Made by a program: the position numbers and the translations under genes. Under the pieces are notes generated by a model, which was given only the letters and a program-made list of their open reading frames with translations, did not search any database and was not told where the DNA came from. From Limiplasma sp964504385 (GTDB lineage Bacteria; Bacillota; Clostridia; Christensenellales; Aristaeellaceae), in contig CAZDEF010000031.1 of the NCBI GenBank assembly GCA_964504385.1, positions 1-29,447 on the forward strand: 29,447 nt of DNA, read 5' to 3'. This document shows, piece by piece, positions 24,436 through 29,447 of this stretch; the stretch's first letter is position 1; every line of letters begins with the position of its first letter.

Positions 24436-24663
24436 TTACTGGATCTCCACAAAGAAGGGCTTCTGGTCCTTAGGGGTGGCGGCGCGCACGATGGCGCGGA
24501 TCGACTTGGCAATGCGCCCCTGCTTGCCGATCACCTTGCCCATATCCTCGGGCGCGACATGAAGCTCCAGAATGGTGGCTTCCGGCCCCACGGTTTCTTC
24601 CACGGACACAGCGTCGCGGTTGTCCACCAGCGAGTCGGCCAGATATTCAACCAGTTCCTTCAT
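24436..24663 (-). CDS. khpA: KH-domain RNA-binding protein KhpA (YlqC)
   Basis: 75 residues, the normal size. The single KH domain has the GKQGR loop (VIGKQGRIAKSIRAIVRA) that contacts RNA. KhpA partners with KhpB (Jag) and affects cell length and division in streptococci. It begins 4 nt after rpsP. Confidence 0.95.
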   Translation of the reverse strand: MKELVEYLADSLVDNRDAVSVEETVGPEATILELHVAPEDMGKVIGKQGRIAKSIRAIVRAATPKDQKPFFVEIQ

Positions 24664-24667
24664 GGGT

Positions 24668-24916
24668 TCAGCCCTCGATCACGCCGCTCTTCTTGAGCAG
24701 GGTGCGGGTGGTGTCGGTGGGCTGCGCGCCGTTCTTCAGCCACTGCTTGGCCTTGTCAGCGTCGATCTTGATGGTGGCGGGCTCGGTCATGGGATCGTAG
24801 TAGCCGATCTCCTCGATGAAGCGGCCATCGCGGGGGGCGCGCTCGTCAGCCACGACGACGCGGTAGAAAGGCATCTTCTTCATACCCATTCTCTTCAGAC
24901 GAATTTTAACAGACAT
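24668..24916 (-). CDS. rpsP: 30S ribosomal protein S16
   Basis: 82 residues. The start MSVKIRLKRMGMKKMPFYR in outline and YYDPMT in the middle are S16 hallmarks. AGGAGG lies before the ATG at 24916; an upstream ATG in frame at 24973 is too far from a ribosome binding site. It binds 16S rRNA and is needed for 30S assembly. Confidence 0.97.
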   Translation of the reverse strand: MSVKIRLKRMGMKKMPFYRVVVADERAPRDGRFIEEIGYYDPMTEPATIKIDADKAKQWLKNGAQPTDTTRTLLKKSGVIEG

Positions 24917-25002
24917 GTTGGTTTCCTCCTGTGCTTTCGGTTTGGATGTATGGGGGGTATATCTGAAAATCACGGTGGGTGATTGACAGGCGTTTAGGGG
25001 GA

Positions 25003-26328
25003 TCAGAAGGGCATCCTGCGGCCGAAGCGGCCCTTCTTGGCGCCCTTCATCATGCGCTTCATCATTTCCTTGGACTGGTCAAACTGGCGGATGAGGGCGT
25101 TGACGTCCTGCACGGTGGTGCCGCTGCCGGCGGCGATGCGCTTGCGGCGGCTGGCGTTGAGGATGGCGGGGTTGCGGCGCTCGCGGGGGGTCATGCTGCG
25201 GATGATCGCCTCGGGCTTTTTCATGGCGTCCTCGTCGATCTCCACATCCTGCAGCTTTGCGCCCACGCCGGGCAGCATGCTCAGCATGCTCTGCAGGCCG
25301 CCCATCTTCTTCATCTGCTGCATCTGGCTCAGGAAATCCTCCAGCGTCAGATCCTGCACGCCGCGCTTGGTGGCCAGCTTGTCCACCTCGGCGGGGTCGA
25401 AGGCTTCCTGCGCCTTTTCCACCAGCGTCATCACATCGCCCATGCCAAGGATGCGGCTGGCCATGCGGTCCGGGTGGAACAGTTCGATGTCGGACAGCTT
25501 TTCGCCCGTGCCGCTGAACTTGATGGGCTTGCCCACCACGGCCTTGATGGACAGCGCCGCGCCGCCGCGGGTATCGCCGTCCAGCTTGGTGAGGATCACG
25601 CCGTCGATGCCAAGGTTCTCATCGAAGCTCTTGGCCACGGTCACGGCGTCCTGACCGGTCATGGCGTCCACCACGAAGAGGATCTCCTGCGGCTTCACAG
25701 CGGCCTTCACCCGGCGCAGCTCCTCCATCAGGGCTTCGTCGATGTGCAGGCGGCCGGCGGTGTCGATGATGAGCACATCGCGGCCATAGTCGCGGGCGTA
25801 TTCGATGGCTTCCTGCGCGGTCTTTACGGGATCCTGCGTGCCGTGCTCGTACACGGGCACATCCACCTGCTTGCCCACCACCTGCAGCTGCGTGATGGCG
25901 GCGGGGCGGTAAATGTCGCACGCGGCCAGCAGCGGCTTTTTGCCGGTCTTTTTCAGGTAATTGGCCAGCTTGGCGGCCATGGTGGTCTTGCCCGCGCCCT
26001 GCAGGCCGCACAGCATGTAAATGGTGGGCACGCTGCTGGACCATGTGAGTCGGGCGTTCTCGGTGCCCATGAGGGCGGTCATCTCTTCGTTGACGATCTT
26101 GATGACCTGCTGGGCGGGGGACAGGCTTTCCAGCACCTGCTGCCCCACGCAGCGCTCCGTGACCTTTTTGCAAAAATCCTTGACAACGAGGTAGTTGACG
26201 TCGGCTTCCAGAAGGGCCATGCGCACCTCGCGCATCGCTTCCTTCACGGCCTGTTCCGTCAGCTTGCCGCGTCCTGTGAGCTTGGACAGCGCGCCGGATA
26301 GCTTCTGGCTCAGTCCTTCAAAGGCCAT
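25003..26328 (-). CDS. ffh: Signal recognition particle protein Ffh
   Basis: 441 residues. The order is the N domain (1-100), the G domain with GLQGAGKTT (108-116), DTAGRLH and TKLDGD, and the Met-rich M domain from about 300 (QMQQMKKMGGLQSMLSMLPG, and at the end MMKRMMKG) that binds 4.5S RNA and signal peptides. It targets nascent membrane proteins to FtsY at the membrane. GGGGAG precedes the ATG at 26328, which is 4 nt after ylxM. Full length. Confidence 0.98.
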   Translation of the reverse strand: MAFEGLSQKLSGALSKLTGRGKLTEQAVKEAMREVRMALLEADVNYLVVKDFCKKVTERCVGQQVLESLSPAQQVIKIVNEEMTALMGTENARLTWSSSVPTIYMLCGLQGAGKTTMAAKLANYLKKTGKKPLLAACDIYRPAAITQLQVVGKQVDVPVYEHGTQDPVKTAQEAIEYARDYGRDVLIIDTAGRLHIDEALMEELRRVKAAVKPQEILFVVDAMTGQDAVTVAKSFDENLGIDGVILTKLDGDTRGGAALSIKAVVGKPIKFSGTGEKLSDIELFHPDRMASRILGMGDVMTLVEKAQEAFDPAEVDKLATKRGVQDLTLEDFLSQMQQMKKMGGLQSMLSMLPGVGAKLQDVEIDEDAMKKPEAIIRSMTPRERRNPAILNASRRKRIAAGSGTTVQDVNALIRQFDQSKEMMKRMMKGAKKGRFGRRMPF

Positions 26329-26332
26329 GGGT

Positions 26333-26725
26333 CTACTCCCCTTCCTGCTGGCGGATGAGCTGGCCGAGCAGCTGCGCGACCGTGTCCGCCGTTCTTTTGT
26401 CCTGTGGTGACAGGCCGTGCAGATCGCCCAGCAGCGCCTGCGCATGGCGCAGCTGCTGCGCCGTCTCCCGCGCGCGCTGCGCGCCGCCCAGCGCCTGTTC
26501 GAACCGGCGCAGCTTTTGGGAAGAACGGGTGATCAGCTCGTGCACGTTCTGGCGGCTCACGCCCAGCTCCTCGGCGATCTCCCCAAGGGAGAGGTCTTCC
26601 TCATAGTGCAGCCGGAGCGCGTCCTGCTGCCGCTGGGTGAGCAGCCCGCCGTAGAAGGCGTACAGCGTACCGATCTCCACGCTTTTTTCCAGCCGTTCCG
26701 GCCCCACGTTTCCAACCGGTCTCAC
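26333..26725 (-). CDS. ylxM: YlxM family helix-turn-helix protein
   Basis: 130 residues with a GTG start after GGAGGG. The centre (about 46-72, LSLGEIAEELGVSRQNVHE) is a sigma-70 region 4-like helix-turn-helix, and LTQRQQDALRLHYEEDLS before it is a family hallmark. YlxM always sits before ffh and stimulates SRP GTPase assembly in streptococci. It is a little longer at the C-terminus than the usual 110-120 residues. Confidence 0.92.
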   Translation of the reverse strand: MRPVGNVGPERLEKSVEIGTLYAFYGGLLTQRQQDALRLHYEEDLSLGEIAEELGVSRQNVHELITRSSQKLRRFEQALGGAQRARETAQQLRHAQALLGDLHGLSPQDKRTADTVAQLLGQLIRQQEGE

Positions 26726-26756
26726 CTGCGCACCCTCCTGCTATCAAGCATTTCTT

Positions 26757-26801
26757 CTTGACAGCCTGATCATTGTACACGATGTTCGGCCGGCTGTCAA
26801 G
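26757..26801. promoter_or_regulatory. 10-bp inverted repeat across the ylxM promoter
   Basis: CTTGACAGCC (26757-26766) and GGCTGTCAAG (26792-26801) are perfect inverted repeats with 25 nt between. One arm contains the -35 box and the spoIIP stop codon; the other sits at the transcript start. It could be an operator, or a stem at the end of the spoIIP mRNA. Confidence 0.55.
26772..26800 (-). promoter_or_regulatory. Promoter of the ylxM-ffh-rpsP operon
   Basis: Minus strand: TTGACA (26800-26795), a 17-nt spacer, TACAAT (26777-26772). The -35 overlaps the stop codon of spoIIP. Confidence 0.8.
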
Positions 26802-27648
26802 GGTTTTTGCTTGAAAGACTGCCGTTTTCCGCCAGCGCCTGCGCGATGGCGTCGGCCAGCGGGGGCATGGCGGCCAGCACCTGCGCAAGAGTGTTGCGGT
26901 TGTTGCCCGCCTCGATGAGCACGCACGCATCGGCCACATGCTGGTTGTAGCGGCCGGAGCGCAGGCACACATCGCGGCACAGGCCGCTGGTCTGGGCATT
27001 CAGCGCATCGGTGATGCGCTGCGCCACGGCCAGGTTGCGCTGCCAGTCGGGCTTTTCGTCAAAGCCCTGTCCGGTCTGCCCCTCCCCCTTGCCGATGAGC
27101 ACCATCAGCTTGGCTGTCTCCGCGCCGCCCACACTCACCGTGTTGCCGCCGCCGTAGGAGGCCGCGTAGGCGTCGCGGTGCAGGTCGATGTACAGGTCGT
27201 AGCGCTCGCCGGCGGCGGCGCGCGCCTCCAGCATGGCCAGCGATCGGGCATAGGCGGTGGACAGACTGGGCGGCTCGAAGGCGGTGGCGTCGTGCGTCAC
27301 CTCCATGCCCAGCGCGCGCAGCAGCGCCGCCAGCTCCTCGCCCACGCGCACCATGTTGTGCCGGCTGTCGGCGGTGCGCCATTTCTCCGTTTCGCGGTAG
27401 GGCGCATCGGCGGTCTGCTCGAACGCCTCATAGGTGTGCGTGTGGTAGATCAGCACCCGCGCGGGCTGCGCCGCGCCCAGCACCTCCACCGTGAAGCCGT
27501 CCCCCGGCGCGGCTGTGTCCATGGCAAACAAATTCTCCTGCTGCTGCGCAGGCGCCATCGCCGGCAGCGCCTGCGGCTGCGGGGCTATCAGCGCCCACAG
27601 CGCTGCCGCCGCCGCGGCCAGCAGCGGCAGCCATCCTGCCTTCTTCAT
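26797..27648 (-). CDS. spoIIP: Stage II sporulation protein P
   Basis: 283 residues, shorter than the roughly 400 of the Bacillus protein because the region between the membrane anchor and the catalytic domain is brief. One N-terminal helix (about 5-22) anchors it. The amidase domain has IYHTHTYEAF (about 67-76), YIDLHRDAY (about 153-161) and LIEAGNNRNT near the end, the family's zinc and substrate motifs. With SpoIID and SpoIIM it digests septal peptidoglycan during engulfment. The ATG at 27648 is chosen; a GTG directly before it is possible. It follows gpr by 48 nt, as in Bacillus subtilis. Confidence 0.9.
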   Translation of the reverse strand: MKKAGWLPLLAAAAAALWALIAPQPQALPAMAPAQQQENLFAMDTAAPGDGFTVEVLGAAQPARVLIYHTHTYEAFEQTADAPYRETEKWRTADSRHNMVRVGEELAALLRALGMEVTHDATAFEPPSLSTAYARSLAMLEARAAAGERYDLYIDLHRDAYAASYGGGNTVSVGGAETAKLMVLIGKGEGQTGQGFDEKPDWQRNLAVAQRITDALNAQTSGLCRDVCLRSGRYNQHVADACVLIEAGNNRNTLAQVLAAMPPLADAIAQALAENGSLSSKNP

Positions 27649-27696
27649 CACGGGAAAAGATCACCGCCTTTGCATGTTCTCTGCCAGCAGGATATG

Positions 27697-28590
27697 CTAC
27701 CTGTGCAGACAACCATGCAGCGTATCGGCATCCAGCCGCGGGTGCAGGGCGCGGTTGAGCCCATCGCTGAGCAGCGCCGCCACGCTGAGCACCATCTCGT
27801 CGATCTCGCGCGGAGTGACCACCAGATCGCCCAGCAGCCCTTCCGCCGCCTGCTGCCCCGCGCCGCCGCAGCCGGGGGCCAGACGGGCCATGGCGTCGCG
27901 CGCGATTGTGGAGGCATACACCACCATGGGCACCCCCACGGCGATCACCTTCACGCCCAGCGTGTCCTGCGTGAGGCCCAGCCGGTGGTTGCCCACGCCG
28001 CTGCCGGGCTGGATGCCCGTATCGGTCATCTGCACGGTGGTGCAGATGCGGCGGCTCTCGCCCGCCGCCAGCGCGTCGATGGCAATGACCGCCGCCGGCT
28101 GCACATGCTGCACCAGTCCGCGGCACAGCTCCGCCGTTTCAATGCCGGTCAGCCCCAGCACGCCGGGGGCGATGGCGCTCACCCCGCGCAGCCGCCCCTG
28201 CAGCTCCGCCCCCATGGTCTGGTGCAGGTGGCGCGTGACCAGCATGCGCTCCACCACGCGCGTGCCCAGCGCATCCGCCGTCACGTTGCGGTTGCCCAGC
28301 CCCACCACCAGCACATCGCCCTTGGGCGGCAGCAGCTCCCGCACGCCCGCCGCCACCAGCCGGGCGATCACCTCGCGCGTGCGCGGGCTGCAGGTGGGCA
28401 GATCATCGCACTCCACGGTGATGTATTCCCCCTGCCTGCGCCCCAGCTGCTCCGCCGCCTGCGCCGTGTCGATGCAGATGCGCGTGTGCCGCACGCCGCC
28501 CGCCTGCCGCGTGTGCACGCGCACGCCCTGCGGCGCGCCTCCCTCCCCCGAAATGCTCTCCATGGCCAGATCCGTGCGAACCCCGCGCAT
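27697..28590 (-). CDS. gpr: Germination protease GPR
   Basis: 297 residues. It degrades the small acid-soluble proteins that coat spore DNA, during germination. The N-terminal RTDLAMES is the propeptide-proximal hallmark; other family stretches are DVLVVGLGNRNVTADALG (about 92-109), IAPGVLGLTGIETAE, VIAIDALAAG and the core TGIQPGSGVGN. The ATG at 28590 has AAAGGA about 11 nt upstream and gives the expected short propeptide; earlier in-frame ATGs lack such a site. Transcription by forespore sigma factors is known for the family, but no clear such promoter was found by eye. Confidence 0.93.
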   Translation of the reverse strand: MRGVRTDLAMESISGEGGAPQGVRVHTRQAGGVRHTRICIDTAQAAEQLGRRQGEYITVECDDLPTCSPRTREVIARLVAAGVRELLPPKGDVLVVGLGNRNVTADALGTRVVERMLVTRHLHQTMGAELQGRLRGVSAIAPGVLGLTGIETAELCRGLVQHVQPAAVIAIDALAAGESRRICTTVQMTDTGIQPGSGVGNHRLGLTQDTLGVKVIAVGVPMVVYASTIARDAMARLAPGCGGAGQQAAEGLLGDLVVTPREIDEMVLSVAALLSDGLNRALHPRLDADTLHGCLHR

Positions 28591-28656
28591 GCCATCCCCA
28601 TCCTTTCCATCGCTTCTGGGCATAGCATGCGCGCAAACGGAAGCTGCTATCACAGC

Positions 28657-28686
28657 AAAAAGCCCCGCCGCATGCAGCGGCGGGGC
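28657..28686 (-). terminator. Terminator of leuS
   Basis: GCCCCGCCGC (28662-28671) and GCGGCGGGGC (28677-28686) form a perfect 10-bp stem with a 5-nt loop, followed on the minus strand by TTTTTG. It begins 18 nt after the leuS stop. Confidence 0.93.
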
Positions 28687-28704
28687 GTGAAACCAAAAGA
28701 GGTT

Positions 28705-29447
28705 TTATTTGACGATGAAGTTGCACAGTCGGCCCGGCACGAAGATGACCTTCACAATGGTCTTGTCGCCCACGATCTTCTGCACGTCCTCGCGGGCGGG
28801 CAGCTCGGTCACAGCGGCTTCGCGGGTCAGGTCGGGGCTGATGAGGATGCGCCCGCGCACCTTGCCGTTGATCTGCACGGCGATCTCCACCTCAGTGTCG
28901 CGGCACTTCTCCTCGGAGTAAACAGGCCACGGCTCGTAGGCGATGGTGTCGGCATGGCCCAGCACCTGCCACATCTCCTCGCCCACATGGGGGGTGATGC
29001 AGGACATCATCTTGATGAAGCCTTCGGCGTACTCGCGGGGGCAGCTGCCGTGCTTGTACACCTCGTTGATGAAGGTCATCATCTGGGCGATGGCGGTGTT
29101 GAAGCCCAGCGTCTCAAAGTCCGATCTGACCTTGCGCACGGTCTGGTGGTAGATCTTGGTCAGCTGGCCGTCGTCGGTATCGGTCAGGTTGTCCGGATCG
29201 GTGAAGAAGTTCCACACACGGTTGATGAACTTCTTGGCCCCGGCCACGGCGGTGGAGGACCACGGCTTGGACACCTCCAGCGGGCCCATGAACATTTCGT
29301 ACAGGCGCAGGGTGTCCGCGCCGTATTCGCGCACGATGTCGCTGGGGTTGACCACGAACTCGGGGAAGCGCTTGCCCATCTTGATGCCGTTCTCGCCCAG
29401 GATCATGCCCTGATGCACCAGCTTCTGGAAGGGCTCCTTCACGGGGG
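28705..29447 (-). CDS. leuS: Leucine--tRNA ligase, C-terminal part
   Basis: About 247 residues of the C-terminal end; the gene continues past the right edge. LVHQGMILGENG leads into the second class I signature, which reads KMGKR in place of KMSKS, then NPSDIVREYGADTLRLYEMFMGPLE, the well-conserved LeuRS stretch. The tRNA-binding helical domain follows (HVGEEMWQVLG), and the terminal domain with VQINGKVRGRI and VPGRLCNFIVK. The enzyme charges tRNA-Leu. The frame is intact. Confidence 0.96.
   Translation of the reverse strand, partial: PVKEPFQKLVHQGMILGENGIKMGKRFPEFVVNPSDIVREYGADTLRLYEMFMGPLEVSKPWSSTAVAGAKKFINRVWNFFTDPDNLTDTDDGQLTKIYHQTVRKVRSDFETLGFNTAIAQMMTFINEVYKHGSCPREYAEGFIKMMSCITPHVGEEMWQVLGHADTIAYEPWPVYSEEKCRDTEVEIAVQINGKVRGRILISPDLTREAAVTELPAREDVQKIVGDKTIVKVIFVPGRLCNFIVK

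Noticed and set aside
24968..24984. AATCAC/GTGATT hairpin between ffh and rpsP as a terminator
   Set aside because: The stem is only 6 bp and the T tract is short; ffh and rpsP are probably co-transcribed.
28705..29447. Frameshift in leuS to explain the missing KMSKS
   Set aside because: The frame stays open and the conserved sequence on both sides of KMGKR is intact, so it is a substitution variant and not a frameshift.

Overview
The window looks like chromosomal DNA of an endospore-forming, high-GC member of the Bacillota (Clostridia type, possibly a gut lineage). Evidence for this is the sporulation pair gpr-spoIIP, the conserved order ylxM-ffh-rpsP-khpA-rimM-trmD, AGGAGG-type ribosome binding sites, TTGACA/TATAAT promoters, and membrane-anchored or lipoprotein ABC adaptors with no outer-membrane partner. 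Genus and species cannot be told from the sequence alone. GC is high by eye except for an AT-richer island at about 3940-4380.

Layout. 1-3750: a ROK-like sugar kinase-like protein and a MATE exporter, both on the minus strand, then a small zinc-ribbon protein on the plus strand; the last two are driven by back-to-back promoters. 3750-4934: a long stretch with no long gene. Its AT-rich part carries what looks like an undescribed type I toxin-antitoxin locus: a 29-residue membrane-type peptide on the minus strand, and a convergent sRNA of about 90 nt on the plus strand with its own promoter and terminator. The GC-rich part holds at least six strong inverted repeats in a row.

4935-14799: one plus-strand operon of seven genes: adaptor A1, adaptor B1, a secreted protein of about 1150 residues with Ig-like repeats, adaptor A2, ABC ATPase, MacB/FtsX-type permease, adaptor B2. 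A1/A2 and B1/B2 are paralogous pairs, so one ATPase-permease appears to serve four adaptors and one large surface protein. It ends at a terminator shared with the convergent gene for a processive family 2 glycosyltransferase.

16351-22355: a minus-strand operon of a YvlD-like membrane protein, surE, an RpiR-type regulator, a BaiN/HI0933-type flavoprotein, a DEDDh exonuclease and a uridine-kinase-family nucleoside kinase. 22523-22768: a small ribbon-helix-helix-like protein on the plus strand whose end overlaps the next operon tail to tail. 22689-26725: the ribosome and protein-targeting operon ylxM-ffh-rpsP-khpA-rimM-trmD plus a membrane protein. 26797-28590: gpr-spoIIP. 28705-29447: the C-terminal part of leuS, cut by the window end.

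The most promising novel items are the peptide/sRNA locus at about 4000-4330 and the duplicated-adaptor ABC operon. All functional statements rest on motifs and context read by eye; no database search was run.
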